Shown here: piece by piece, positions 33,701-41,051 of the stretch
Position numbering within the stretch: the stretch's first letter is position 1
Layout: every line of letters starts with the position of its first letter
Origin: Bagarius yarrelli
Lineage: Eukaryota; Chordata; Actinopteri; Siluriformes; Sisoridae
Assembly: GCA_005784505.1 (NCBI GenBank)
Contig: VCAZ01000049.1
Coordinates: 1,045,001 to 1,109,000, forward strand
Reading direction: 5' to 3'
Length of the DNA stretch: 64,000 nucleotides
Made by a program: the position numbers and the translations under genes
The notes under the pieces: model-generated
Database searches by the model: none
The model's input: the letters and a program-made list of their open reading frames with translations, nothing else
Told to the model about the DNA's origin: nothing

Positions 33701-36299
33701 TGTCATATGTAATATGCAGTTTGTGCAGCAGTGATGATGTTTATCAAGAATCGATGCACGAACAGTAACGACAAACACTGGCAGGTAAAAAGTCAGATAA
33801 AGGAAACACAGCAGCTAGCGCTCGACGGTATGAGTGTATAGAATTTCCGCAGAATAAACTGTTAACCGAACGCATAGCTAACTCCTGTGCACAATGTGTG
33901 AGCCTGAGCAAGACCGAGGCTTGCAAAATAGTCAGCCCAACATCCCAGGATTATTGTGTCTTCAAGTCGGGCTACCAAAATGCATCTCTTTCCCATAAAG
34001 AGGAAATAATATTAATGCTTTTACTTTCTCTCACAAATACAGCCGTGTAATTTTGGGGCATCAGAAAGCCACTATCAACATCTGGGGCATTAAAATCACA
34101 TTTAAATGTGTGCTCGGTTTTTCATGATTACTTTTCGTGCGAACTGTGTGTAGGGAACAGCAGCACTGACTTTACAAGATATTTGTCAGTGACGCTTCGG
34201 ATCTGTTGCACGCAAAATTTCTCCGACATCATCCGGTTAGACGATATTTATGTGACAAGTGGAATCTCACGCAGATTAAACACAAGACACACACAGGAAT
34301 ATGATGTTCAGTTACAGCCAAACATGTGTTGACTGTAGGAGGGAAGTTTATAATAAGACAGTTTGTCTACATAACTGAGAAATGCGACACTGTAAGATTT
34401 GTTATAGAAAGGTTCATCCAGGTTTATATTTCATTTACTATATTTATCAAGGGCCAAATAAAAAGAAAAAAAAAGAAATGAAATAAGGTAAATTTAAAAC
34501 ATGTAAGTGGATTTATTATATAAAGCTCTTTTTATTGATTATGAAATAACTGTTCTGTAATGTATATTATTAACATGAAATAAAATTACTCATACAGTGA
34601 AAGTGAATTTTGGTCATACTGTCCACCCGTAACAGCAGCTACCTACCTTAGAATCAAACGCTAGCAGCTTCTTTGCGTGAGGAGCCCAATATTTATTGGC
34701 GAGCTGAAAGAAAGAGACAAGAACAGAAACATAAACTAACACTCTAATGCAAAATAAATGACATGGAAACTCTATCATTGCAACATGAACGTCAGTATAA
34801 TGTTCACAAAATGTAGGACTTTTTAGTCCCCAGAATGTCGCAGTCCACTAAAAGCAGTAGAGCGTTCTCACATTTCACTCCTACACCATGTATATAATAT
34901 CCCATCAGACCGCGTTCAAGGCTCAGACACTCTTCTAGTTTAGGCGTGGATTAGAGCGCACAATACACGCCATAACCTCGCTCACCAGTACAGCTGATCA
35001 GATCGACATTAACATCTTGTGCATGTTATCATTTAGAAATGCAGCTAATTCCTTTCCACTTTTGGGTCTCTTTTCCTACCCATCCTGAAACATCGAGACA
35101 GCTTCATCCAAAGAACGGGAATCCACTCTCCGACACTCAAAGAGAAGATGGAGGTGTCGGTGCTGCATCTCTTTTAAACTCAGATGTTAAGCTAATTTAT
35201 AAGCTGCTCAGGTGCTCGTGCTTACACCACTCCAAATGACTGCATCTGACAGCAGACAGAACATCATTTTTAATCCCAACCTTCAGTGTTTACGATGTTA
35301 ATAATAATTACAAATTACATTCTCTGGTGTCAAAATAAATCACACAGATTCCGATATTTTCTGATCGGGTTTTAGGCCTCATTTGTTTGTAAAAATAAAT
35401 TAGATATGAATTGGATATGTGCATTAGCATCCGTTATGTAAGCAGACAGATCACATTTTTTACCCGTCAATGCGAGTCGAACGTCATTGAATAAGAGACA
35501 GTGGTGCATGGAGTCAACTCCAGTGGACACATTTACAGCTTTTGGCAGACGTCCCTTATCCAGAGCGACTAACATTTATCCCTTTTATACAACTGGGGTC
35601 TTGTTTAGGGGGGTAAAACCTGGTGGTTCGTGGGATCAAACCAACAATATTCTCATTAGCAATCCAACACCGTAACCACTTCCCATCACATTACAGTCTC
35701 CTATTAAAAAGTGAACCAACACAGGAAGTGTGACTAACAAAATCATTCAGCATTCCATTATAATTATAGACACATTTTCAGATTAATATGACATTCGCCC
35801 CAAATTATAGAAAGTTCTACAAGTAATTATTATTATTACTTCCATTATTATAATACAAACATATATGACAATAATTTAACTTCATTAGATTTGCTTTCCT
35901 TAAAAAGTTTCCATATGAAGCCTTTAATTACTTACACAGAATAACCATTAATTAATATTCACACAAAAACACTTTTAACTAGATATATACACATCATGCC
36001 AAATTTTAAACGCACCCGCTTTAATCTTCAAAAAAGAGTTTTCCCCAAATACTCAAAGCTTAATTGGTATTTATATCAGTATATCCTGTAGGTTGGTCTA
36101 CAGCAGATATTTATAAGTAACTGTATCACCCGCTAAAACATTTTCCAGTCGGTTTATTAGTAAAATCTGGTGTTTAGTCTTAGAAGACTCGTTTCCACAA
36201 AACGGGTGGGGATTTGATTCTCACCTGTGTGACGTGATCCGCTTTAATCTGATCCACTGATGGCGCCGCCGTCTTCTTCACGCGCGCGTCCTTCTCCAT
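4333..36299 (-). CDS. aqr: AQR, intron-binding spliceosomal RNA helicase Aquarius (complete, 35 coding exons)
   Basis: Spliced gene assembled by translating the minus strand and joining exons at AG/GT borders; all 35 exons join in phase, giving 4410 nt and 1469 residues (human AQR about 1485). AQR is a nuclear SF1 (Upf1-like) helicase that binds introns upstream of the branch site within the intron-binding complex (with XAB2/SYF1, ISY1, PPIE, ZNF830). Visible order: N-terminal helical (ARM-like) region about 1-400, middle beta-rich region about 400-780, then two RecA domains. Helicase motifs: Q motif FTPTQ near 801, Walker A GPPGTGKT 822-829, motif Ia IVTHSNQ 850-856, motif [12 protein letters not shown] 1056-1065 (E-E-A-A-Q in place of DEAD), motif [11 protein letters not shown] 1094-1101, motif [10 protein letters not shown] 1260-1268, motif VI AMSRAR 1292-1297. 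The C-terminal tail is acidic. No frameshift or missing motif was seen. Identity is from remembered similarity to human AQR along the whole length. Confidence 0.97.
4741..4970. repeat. Common fish interspersed repeat
   Basis: Begins CAATTCAATTCAATTTTATT and TGTATAGCGCTTTTCACAAT, and continues AAAAACTCCCTGAGACAGAA and TTGAGAGGAACCAGACTCAA, word patterns I know from many teleost genomes. In AQR intron 34. The class is uncertain. Confidence 0.65.
4971..5035. repeat. hAT-like transposon remnant
   Basis: GGGGTGTTCAAACTTTTCCT and TTGAGGGCC are typical of terminal parts of hAT-derived repeats. Short, so only a suggestion. Confidence 0.3.
5370..5483 (-). CDS. aqr: AQR coding exon 34 (residues 1340-1377)
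   Basis: Encodes [20 protein letters not shown], conserved just after the helicase core. 38 codons, acceptor attacag, donor CAG|gtgagc. Confidence 0.95.
6269..6434 (-). CDS. aqr: AQR coding exon 33 (residues 1284-1339, motif VI)
   Basis: Encodes [20 protein letters not shown] with the arginine finger motif VI, then [16 protein letters not shown]. Phase 0 end, donor TCT|gtgagt. Confidence 0.97.
6885..7000 (+). repeat. Interspersed repeat in AQR intron 32
   Basis: GTGGTGCCTTGACTTACGAG, GTAACTCAAATTACTCGTAT and TTTTCCCCATTGAAATG form a word pattern recurrent in fish genomes, probably a non-autonomous DNA transposon. Confidence 0.45.
7813..7898 (-). CDS. aqr: AQR coding exon 32 (residues 1256-1284, motif V)
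   Basis: Encodes [20 protein letters not shown] and RTKAVGHL. Carries motif V (DRFQGQQND). Phase 2 end, donor AG|gtaagc. Confidence 0.97.
9229..9385 (-). repeat. tRNA-derived SINE (family 2) in AQR intron 31
   Basis: Plus-strand text starts with the conserved 3' tail (TTGACAGACGCTCTTATCCA, GCGACTTACATTTAT) and runs into TTGGGGGTTGCTCAGGGGCCC and GAATTGAACCCTGA, the reverse of a tRNA-like B box. Same family as 13433, 35528, 42595, 42845 and 46805. Confidence 0.65.
9977..10147 (-). CDS. aqr: AQR coding exon 31 (residues 1199-1255, motif IV)
   Basis: Encodes [20 protein letters not shown] and [18 protein letters not shown] in RecA domain 2. The donor AAA|gtaatc is unusual but is required for in-frame joining to exon 32. 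It follows the largest AQR intron (10148-12766). Confidence 0.95.
10148..12766. other. aqr: Largest AQR intron (intron 30)
   Basis: 2.6 kb, AT-rich. Holds the MITE-like element at 10890-11220; I see nothing else in it beyond short A-runs. Confidence 0.7.
10890..11220. mobile_element. MITE-like element in AQR intron 30
   Basis: The left end TTAGGGCCTCACGATATGAT and the reverse complement of the right end (TGTTAGGGCTGGGTAAAAAT) share TTAGGGC termini, and the length is about 330 bp without coding capacity. These ends resemble widespread fish and vertebrate repeats. Confidence 0.35.
12767..12938 (-). CDS. aqr: AQR coding exon 30 (residues 1141-1198)
   Basis: Encodes [20 protein letters not shown] and [19 protein letters not shown]. 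Donor CAG|gttagt, phase 0. Confidence 0.96.
13048..13235 (-). CDS. aqr: AQR coding exon 29 (residues 1079-1141, motif III)
   Basis: Encodes [20 protein letters not shown] with motif [11 protein letters not shown], then [17 protein letters not shown] and DAQGRARA. Phase 2 end, donor AG|gtctga. Confidence 0.97.
13433..13605 (-). repeat. tRNA-derived SINE (family 2) in AQR intron 28
   Basis: Carries CATTTGGCAGAAGCCCTTAT, TAGGGGCCTTGCTCAGGGCC and a degraded head ending CACCTTAATCACTGAG. Antisense-to-plus orientation like the 9229 copy. Confidence 0.65.
14424..14495 (-). CDS. aqr: AQR coding exon 28 (residues 1055-1078, Walker B)
   Basis: Encodes [18 protein letters not shown]. Motif II is E-E-A-A-Q, the Aquarius version of the SF1 DEAD/DEAQ box. 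24 codons, phase 0. Confidence 0.97.
14854..14991 (-). CDS. aqr: AQR coding exon 27 (residues 1009-1054)
   Basis: Encodes [20 protein letters not shown] and [19 protein letters not shown], the strand before motif II. 46 codons, phase 0, donor AAG|gtaaca. Confidence 0.97.
16137..16346 (-). CDS. aqr: AQR coding exon 26 (residues 939-1008)
   Basis: Encodes [28 protein letters not shown] and [15 protein letters not shown]. 70 codons, phase 0, donor GAG|gtaagt. Confidence 0.97.
16870..17005 (-). CDS. aqr: AQR coding exon 25 (residues 893-938)
   Basis: Encodes [35 protein letters not shown]. Acceptor acattag, donor CAA|gtatgt, phase 0. Confidence 0.95.
18420..18529 (-). CDS. aqr: AQR coding exon 24 (residues 857-893)
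   Basis: Encodes [20 protein letters not shown] and [14 protein letters not shown], nearly identical to human. Ends AG|gtgagc (phase 2). Confidence 0.97.
18687..18756. repeat. (TA)n microsatellite, about 70 bp, in AQR intron 23
   Basis: Uninterrupted TA dinucleotide run between exons 24 and 23. Confidence 0.97.
18866..18976 (-). CDS. aqr: AQR coding exon 23 (residues 820-856, Walker A)
   Basis: Carries the P-loop GPPGTGKT (822-829) that binds the ATP phosphates, and motif Ia IVTHSNQ. 37 codons, phase 0. A long TA repeat sits about 110 bp from its donor side. Confidence 0.97.
20125..20194 (-). CDS. aqr: AQR coding exon 22 (residues 796-819)
   Basis: Encodes the Q-motif region [19 protein letters not shown] directly before Walker A. 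70 nt, donor ATG|gtaaga, phase 0. Confidence 0.96.
20716..20859 (-). CDS. aqr: AQR coding exon 21 (residues 748-796)
   Basis: Contains a basic/acidic linker ([17 protein letters not shown]), possibly a nuclear localisation signal, then [20 protein letters not shown], which leads into the helicase core. The linker is the least conserved part against human. Phase 2 at both ends. Confidence 0.94.
21282..21523 (-). CDS. aqr: AQR coding exon 20 (residues 668-748)
   Basis: The longest internal exon (242 nt). Encodes [36 protein letters not shown] and [15 protein letters not shown]. Ends AG|gtcaga (phase 2). Confidence 0.96.
21755..21924 (-). CDS. aqr: AQR coding exon 19 (residues 611-667)
   Basis: Encodes [28 protein letters not shown] and [13 protein letters not shown]. 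Donor AAG|gtaagt, phase 0. Confidence 0.96.
23518..23685 (-). CDS. aqr: AQR coding exon 18 (residues 555-611)
   Basis: Encodes [35 protein letters not shown] and [13 protein letters not shown]. Donor G|gtaagt, phase 1. GC-richer than the flanking introns. Confidence 0.96.
24093..24150 (-). repeat. SINE family 2 tail fragment
   Basis: ACGGATGCCCTTAACCAGAG and CAACTCACATTTATC resemble the reverse of the family tail. Short and diverged. Confidence 0.35.
24500..24795 (+). mobile_element. RTE-type LINE 3' fragment, antisense in AQR intron 17
   Basis: Translates to [20 protein letters not shown] and [11 protein letters not shown], then in another frame [18 protein letters not shown], matching the C-terminal end of the reverse-transcriptase ORF of RTE-clade LINEs. 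The frame changes between the parts and a 5'-truncated start show that it is dead. This accounts for the 24506-24706 and 24622-24897 reading frames. Confidence 0.7.
24968..25146 (-). CDS. aqr: AQR coding exon 17 (residues 495-555)
   Basis: Encodes [29 protein letters not shown] and [12 protein letters not shown], in the middle beta-rich region. Donor G|gtttgt (phase 1). Confidence 0.96.
25236..25377 (-). CDS. aqr: AQR coding exon 16 (residues 448-495)
   Basis: Encodes [20 protein letters not shown] and [13 protein letters not shown]. It ends in a split tryptophan codon TG|gtaatt (phase 2). Only 84 nt of intron separate it from exon 15. Confidence 0.96.
25462..25582 (-). CDS. aqr: AQR coding exon 15 (residues 408-448)
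   Basis: Encodes [20 protein letters not shown] through VPTEYYSGE. Acceptor tgtacag. The donor GAAG|gtttgc is atypical, but phase 1 joins correctly to exon 16. Confidence 0.96.
27011..27113 (-). CDS. aqr: AQR coding exon 14 (residues 373-407)
   Basis: Encodes [19 protein letters not shown] and ends KEILLELL, donor CTG|gtaagt, phase 0. It closes the N-terminal helical region. Confidence 0.96.
28094..28108. repeat. Poly-C run
   Basis: About 14 consecutive C in AQR intron 13, flanked by ATG and TGAC; possible i-motif/G-rich complement. Confidence 0.85.
28434..28520. repeat. hAT-like transposon end fragment
   Basis: CCAGTAATTCCCAAACTTTT resembles the CAGTGGTTCCCAAACT-type end of hAT elements, followed by TTTGGGGGCC. 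In AQR intron 13. Confidence 0.3.
28632..28735 (-). CDS. aqr: AQR coding exon 13 (residues 339-373)
   Basis: Encodes [20 protein letters not shown] and ends TKHFGHL plus AG of a split serine (phase 2), donor AG|gtaaga. Confidence 0.96.
29092..29205 (-). CDS. aqr: AQR coding exon 12 (residues 301-338)
   Basis: Encodes [20 protein letters not shown] and ends YDRITSLQ. 38 codons, donor CAG|gtaaat. Confidence 0.96.
29376..29492 (-). CDS. aqr: AQR coding exon 11 (residues 262-300)
   Basis: Encodes [20 protein letters not shown] through KEGHLFCQ. 39 codons, phase 0. The donor CAG|gtggaa is weak by consensus. Confidence 0.96.
30010..30345. repeat. 30-bp minisatellite in AQR intron 10
   Basis: Unit tcgcatgattctagcagtga plus aagagtgata. 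Three units start at 30011, 30041 and 30071; a degenerate 80-bp spacer follows; then five full units and a partial one run from 30179 to 30345. Units differ by aagag versus aacag. As 30 is divisible by 3, the minus strand stays open with a ten-residue repeat, but there is no sign of coding. Confidence 0.9.
30372..30412. repeat. Solo arm of the 48.4-kb MITE-like family
   Basis: AAGACACACCAACAGATAGC and AGCACAAGG match the reverse complement of the right arm at 48482-48521. Lies directly beside the minisatellite in AQR intron 10. Confidence 0.5.
30777..30841 (-). CDS. aqr: AQR coding exon 10 (residues 240-261)
   Basis: Encodes [20 protein letters not shown], near-identical to the human protein in its second half. 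Acceptor tttaatag, donor GAG|gtatga, phase 0. Confidence 0.96.
31491..31567 (-). CDS. aqr: AQR coding exon 9 (residues 214-240)
   Basis: Encodes [15 protein letters not shown] and [10 protein letters not shown]. Acceptor acttggcag, donor G|gtgggt (phase 1). Confidence 0.94.
31665..31765 (-). CDS. aqr: AQR coding exon 8 (residues 181-214)
   Basis: Encodes [19 protein letters not shown] and onwards to EAEQ. Donor CA|gtatga (phase 2); the glutamine codon is completed by the first base of exon 9, which fixes this border. Confidence 0.93.
31930..31998 (-). CDS. aqr: AQR coding exon 7 (residues 158-180)
   Basis: Encodes [19 protein letters not shown] and ends CLLP at donor CCG|gtgagc. 23 codons, phase 0. 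The last four residues differ from the human protein, but the length is kept across the junction with exon 8. Confidence 0.94.
32235..32375 (-). CDS. aqr: AQR coding exon 6 (residues 111-157)
   Basis: Begins [14 protein letters not shown] and ends FLDHCFNSL, part of the N-terminal helical region. Exactly 47 codons, phase 0 at both ends, donor CTG|gtgtgt. Confidence 0.96.
32862..32892. repeat. (TGCAC)n pentanucleotide repeat
   Basis: About five copies of tgcac in AQR intron 5. Confidence 0.85.
33193..33313 (-). CDS. aqr: AQR coding exon 5 (residues 70-110)
   Basis: Encodes [17 protein letters not shown] through RENVPAWE. Acceptor ctttcag, donor GAG|gtgagt, ending in phase 0. Confidence 0.96.
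33401..33436 (-). CDS. aqr: AQR coding exon 4 (residues 58-70, microexon-sized)
   Basis: Only 36 nt, too short for simple ORF finding, but the translation [11 protein letters not shown] is unmistakable for AQR. Acceptor tcttttag; donor AG|gtgggc; phase 2 in and out. Confidence 0.95.
33540..33580 (-). CDS. aqr: AQR coding exon 3 (residues 45-58)
   Basis: A 41-nt exon encoding [13 protein letters not shown]. Donor AA|gtgagt splits a lysine codon (phase 2). Acceptor ctttag. Confidence 0.94.
34647..34703 (-). CDS. aqr: AQR coding exon 2 (residues 26-44)
   Basis: Encodes [12 protein letters not shown] and following residues, a strongly conserved AQR segment. Acceptor ctttcag, donor AAG|gtaggt, phase 0 at both ends. 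Confidence 0.95.
35528..35692 (-). repeat. tRNA-derived SINE (family 2) in AQR intron 1
   Basis: Contains TTTGGCAGACGTCCCTTATC, GAGCGACTAACATTTATC and CAATCCAACACCGTAACCAC, the reverse complement of the head of the family. Confidence 0.65.
36225..36299 (-). CDS. aqr: AQR coding exon 1 (residues 1-25)
   Basis: Holds the start codon at 36299-36297. Starts MEKDARVKK and ends DHVTQ at donor CAG|gtgaga, phase 0. The 25-residue length before the first intron equals the human protein's. A strong acceptor (cccccag) lies 24 nt upstream of the ATG at 36324, so the 5' UTR is probably split. Confidence 0.93.
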
Positions 36300-36323
36300 C
36301 ACTGCTTAACTAAGCCTAACAGC

Positions 36324-36760
36324 CTGGGGGAGGGGGATTTACCTTATTTAATAGTAAATAACTTGTTTACTTATAAACAAGCCGCACTATAATAAATCCG
36401 CTTACAGATAAAGTGCACCTACAAAAACCCACTGCCAAACTGATAGTTTACCAAGTTAGCAAAGTGGCTAACTCCAACTCCAGCTACAGCTAGCTACCAA
36501 ACACTGAGTGGAATAAAGCAAAGTTTTCCAAAATCTAGGAACGGCAACAATTATTAATAAATTACCTTTTAAATTAAATTTTTGTTCACTAATTTATCGT
36601 TTGTTTCTTTTAATGCGAAATATCTGCCTTACCAATACTTCATTAATACGTTGTTAGCTGGTAAGCTAACATGTGTAATCAAAGCGCTACAGTGAAGCTT
36701 CCCGCGGTGAGTTGGGTTTCCGGTCAAAATAAAAGTCACACAACACAGCAATACCGCGAT
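36324..36760 (-). promoter_or_regulatory. aqr: AQR 5' UTR intron and promoter area
   Basis: On the minus strand a strong pyrimidine tract and AG (cccctcccccag, acceptor at 36324-36325) lies just upstream of the coding exon, which suggests a non-coding first exon further right. Around 36700-36730 there is a small GC-rich patch (cccgcgg) and a CCGGAAAC ETS/GABPA-type site on the minus strand, typical of TATA-less housekeeping promoters. The transcription start itself was not determined; a donor-like AACTTG|gtaaac near 36450 is one possible partner. Confidence 0.45.
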
Positions 36761-37279
36761 AATAATAATTATAATTAAAGTAATAATAATGATAATAATA
36801 ATATTTTTAAATAAAAATCCTGATGTAATTTTTTTTTACCGTACATTTTACCCTAAAACCAAAATATCCTGGTTAAAAATAGTGCTTTACTTGTACTTCC
36901 TTTTCTTGTTCGTTATAATATTCCTACAGCATAATTTTACACTAGTGACATCTGCTGGTCAAATGATAAATGAATTTTGTTTTTTTATACTTCCCATTTT
37001 TTTTATTTTTAAATTATTTAATTTCGTTTAATGACCTTGTTTATCTTTGTTTTTAGTTTCACTCCTTACATATCAAAGTGTGATTATTAGTATTGAATAA
37101 ATCACATTTGTATATCAGAAATATCATATTGGTTTCAAAGTATTTCCTTACACAAAGTCTTTTATTTTTTGATCCCTACTCTGATTTGGTCTGCTTTCTG
37201 TTATTTTGTGTGGTAATTGGTAGATGTAATTGGTCTCATAAAGGTAGTAAATGATATTTGCTTAAATTCTGATTCTGGC

Positions 37280-37450
37280 AAAATATCAGTGCTGGTAATT
37301 ATAGATCTCAGTGCTGCATTTGACACTGACAATCATAAAAAGGTTATAATGTGACGTGGAGTCCCACAAGAACACTGCCGCCAGGATTAGAACCAGAAAA
37401 TTTGATCACATCACTCCGGTCCTCAGGTCTTTACACTGGCTACCTGTTAC
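37280..37450 (+). mobile_element. CR1/L2-like LINE relic with internal deletions
   Basis: Three recognisable reverse-transcriptase words lie within 170 bp in shifting frames: SVLVIIDLSAAFDTDNH, then RGVPQ, then FDHITPVLRSLHWLPVTI. In an intact element these are hundreds of bases apart, so most of the ORF is missing. Confidence 0.65.
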
Positions 37451-37907
37451 AATCCAAAATCTAATATATAAAATATATATATAATATATATAGTATGTTT
37501 AATTTTTTTTTTTGTCTTTCTTATTTTGGTATTTTTGAATTCTGTGTCTGCAGTTTACACCAAACCAAATTCCTCATGCTGTAAAGCGCCTATACTGAAC
37601 ATGGCAATAAAGCTTTGTCTGATTCCGAAAGCAGCAGTGGAAAGCAAGCTAACCATCTCCAGGTCCTGTGGCCGGTTTACTAAATCCTGGACAAAGTGAG
37701 AATAATCAGCATAAGAGATAAACCAGGTGGTGAGGCTATACATAGATCAGAGAACACTGCTCAAAAACTCTGTTCCACTCTGACTGGGAAAACCATAGTG
37801 GCAGTATGTGATATCGCAGCCACGTGGACAGATTTGTGATCTGGCCAAAATCTGATTTTGTTCTTTAAAGAAGGTTTAAGTTCCTAAAGTAGTTTTAGTA
37901 GTCGTTT

Positions 37908-37955
37908 ATTTTGCTGCTCCCTGTTTAAAGTCACCACAGCAGATCATTTTATACG
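37908..37955 (+). repeat. Repeat fragment
   Basis: GCTGCTCCCTGTTTAAAGTC followed by ACCACAGCAGATCATTT resembles a dispersed fish repeat word. Very short. Confidence 0.3.
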
Positions 37956-39006
37956 CGGGGATTGATTTGGAACGGGTTTTACACCAGGTGTTTTTTCTCA
38001 TACAACCCCTTCTATCTTACATGGAATTGGGACCAACACTTAGAATCTGTTAAAAAGGTACTAGAAAAAAGGTTCATAGAAGAGGTAGTATGTAGTTCTG
38101 CTTTATTCGAAATGCCTGGGAAAAAGACGCTCTTTTCTGTGACATAAGACTTACTGAGATGAAGTAAACTATTGTACTGAGATCAGTTTAAAAATATCTG
38201 AATTGTCTTTGATAAAGAAAAGGTGTGGAATGTTCTTTTTAGTAACAAATACTATGACCGTAACTGAAATTGCAGACTATATAGTAAAGTAAACCAGTAT
38301 GTATGAACTACTTGGAAGTTAAACAAGGATATTCTCTACTGTAAATGTTGATAATAAAAAGGTGCAATAAAAGTCTCCATCATATGTGTACTTCAAAATC
38401 CAGATGGAAGTAATAGGACAGCCAGGAACTTTTTTTCCATCCTTTTTTTTTTTTTTTTTGCATACCAAAGATTTAGACAAACTTCTTGCTTACATACTGT
38501 TTTTGCATGCTATAGTAGGGAAGTATGCATTTTTAGAAAAATATGAATTCGAAATAAGACATCCTTAACCACAAAAAAAAAAAATTATGCAACAACGCAG
38601 CACATGCAAACAAACAAAAAGTGCAGAGGGGATCAATCCCAGGGAACATTTATTCATTAACAAAACATTGCTGAACTAGAATCAGTGTATTAAACTTAAA
38701 AGACACCTTTTTACCCTTATTATTAATTCAATATTTATTGTACAGGTGAGGATTATTTAGGTAACGACAAAATTTTCTTACACAAGATATTTAAAACAAC
38801 AACTCCAAAATGAAATTACAGTAGGGACAGTCATTCTATTGTTTCGAAAGAGTTGGTGAATCGTCCTATTTCTGAGAGAGGGACAGGACAAATAGCAAAG
38901 CATTCCTATTACCGTGTCGCAGCAGTGTATCTATGAGATAGGAAAGGGTAAAGAAGAGTTTTTTTTAAAAGTGCAATAGCTCCCCTGAGGATAGCATCCA
39001 TCTCTG

Positions 39007-39182
39007 GGGCAATGGTGGCTCAAATGGTTAAGGCGCTGAGTTATGGATTAGAAGATCAGGAAGACCTGGGTTCAGGCCTCAGCACCACCAGTCAGCCACT
39101 GTTGGGACTTTAAGCGAGACCCTTAACCCTTCCTGCTCCAGGGGCACTCCGACCCCAACCTTTTAAGATAGGATATGCAAAT
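39007..39182 (+). repeat. tRNA-derived SINE (family 1), second copy
   Basis: Head GGTGGCTCAAATGGTTAAGG, B box GGGTTCAGGCCTC, body with CTGCTCCAGGGGC and end GATATGCAAATA match the reverse complement of the copy at 993-1236. The tail beyond the shared GATATGC is lost. Confidence 0.7.
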
Positions 39183-39189
39183 AACTAAT

Positions 39190-41050
39190 TTATGTTTATG
39201 TGACAAACATAGACATTTAGATTTTTTTTTTTACTTTTTTACTATGGCAAAGTCTCCGGAAGTGACCGAATACCATATTTTTAATTGACACTTGGAGTTT
39301 AAAAGTTGAGAAACTAAAAGAATATTATTAGCAAACCAAAAGGTATTTTATCTTGAATATTTTGGTTATTCATAATAAAATACCGGTGTGGACTTTAATT
39401 ATGTTTGACAAAAGCATTTGATTATGGAAACGTGATCATTTGATAGGTAAATTGAAGGTATTATAATTGCACGCCAATAAAAGGAGGGACCACCAAATTT
39501 TGAACCCCCCCCCCATAATTGGGTATAGAGTTCCATATCCTATCAGCAAACAGAAGAGAATATGTTAGACACATTACTTTTCCAGTGCTTTAAGAAGATT
39601 TAAGTATTCTATAAAACAGTGTTAATTAATTTCACTGTTTACCATCAATTAACGAGTAAATTGTAGCTTAGCTTTAAATTAGCGCTGCTCTGACGAGGTG
39701 TGTCACGTGACGATGTGAACATGGCGGGTGTTGTACGGTCGAATTTCATTTATACTACCTATAACCCTACTATATAGAACATACTTTTTGCATTCTGCTT
39801 TAAATGTAGTATCTATTCAAGTTGTTTACGAGCCCACTGTTTTACCTAGTACCGAATTCTCGTATGGCCACACGAGGGCGCCACACTCCACCTAATACGC
39901 CAAAATGCACCCCATCACATCTATTAAAAACCAGCATCCATTATGGACAAAATATACAAGCAATTTTAAAGGTGTTTCTCTCTTTGTTTACAAATGCAGA
40001 ACTGCTGAATATTTTCCCTAATAAAGAAAGCCAACTGAATTAACTAGATGTGTCCTCTCCTTATATCCTCTTTCTACTGTGTAGTATTTGTGAATTCTTT
40101 GTGTGCCACTACATAAAGTATCAAACACTTATTAGGATGTGTTTACATTTGTGAGCAAATAAAAAATCAGTTGCAGAGAAAAACAATAGTCATGTGTAGG
40201 CAGATGATGAGCTGACAGGATGGCAGATGTGGCACCTCTGCATTTGTCTCACTGACTGACAGCTGGTTTTTGTAGTTCGGTGTGGCACTGGACTATGCAA
40301 ATAGTTGGAGATGTCATTGAAACGGATTGTGTTACAGAAAAAGCACTTGAAGAGCTGTACAGTACAACCCCTACCCTAAATATCTACATAAAATACAATC
40401 ACCGGTAATAATCTTGAACTGTAATGTGTTGCATATGAAGCTTCTGGAAAGAAGATATCATTTACTATTTAAAGTCAGTAAAGAGAGAGAAAAAAAGAAA
40501 ATGCAAGAAAAGAGTGCATAAGAACCTTCCTACAACCTGTGTGTACAGGCAGTCACTCTTCATCAGCTTTACAATCTGGCTACGAATAACAGCACAACGC
40601 TATCAGTGTGTAACTTTGTAGTGTAAAGGACAATAGTTTGTTTTCTTGCCCAATTAATTCACCTGCTCAGTTGTTAATAACGTTGAATTGTTGAATTAAG
40701 TAGAAAACGTATAGAAAAAAAGATCAATAGACACATAACGTGGCCATCTCACGCAAGAGGAATAGCTGAACAATTGAGCACGTCAATATACTTTCAGATT
40801 TTTTTGTGAGACAGAAACGCAATTCAGGAGAAATTGATAATAACTCACACACAAAACCCAAGTGTGTATAGAAAAGCAAACCCTGCAACCCTTTTCTATT
40901 AATCACCCCGTAAGAATCAATAAGGGCATGAAGAGATTTAATGTCTTCGGTTGCTTGCTTCTGATTGCCCATTACACAATAATAACACCTTACTAACATA
41001 AGGTATAATAAACAAACAATTCCCTCTGTCACAAACAGCACCAAGACGAG
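39190..41050. other. Intergenic AQR-DPH6 sequence without genes
   Basis: Includes a C run at 39506-39515, the E-box/YY1 cluster and AT-rich unique sequence. No zinc-finger frame (C-x2-C...H-x3-H) was found here or elsewhere between AQR and DPH6. Confidence 0.55.
39695..39735 (+). promoter_or_regulatory. E-box plus YY1-like cluster in the AQR-DPH6 intergenic region
   Basis: GTGTGTCACGTGACGATG (perfect TCACGTGA palindrome, USF/TFE-type) lies 9 bp from AACATGGCGGGTG, a YY1-like core. These motifs cluster at housekeeping promoters. No exon could be attached; the ATG frame closes after 18 codons. Confidence 0.35.
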
Positions 41051-41051
41051 A

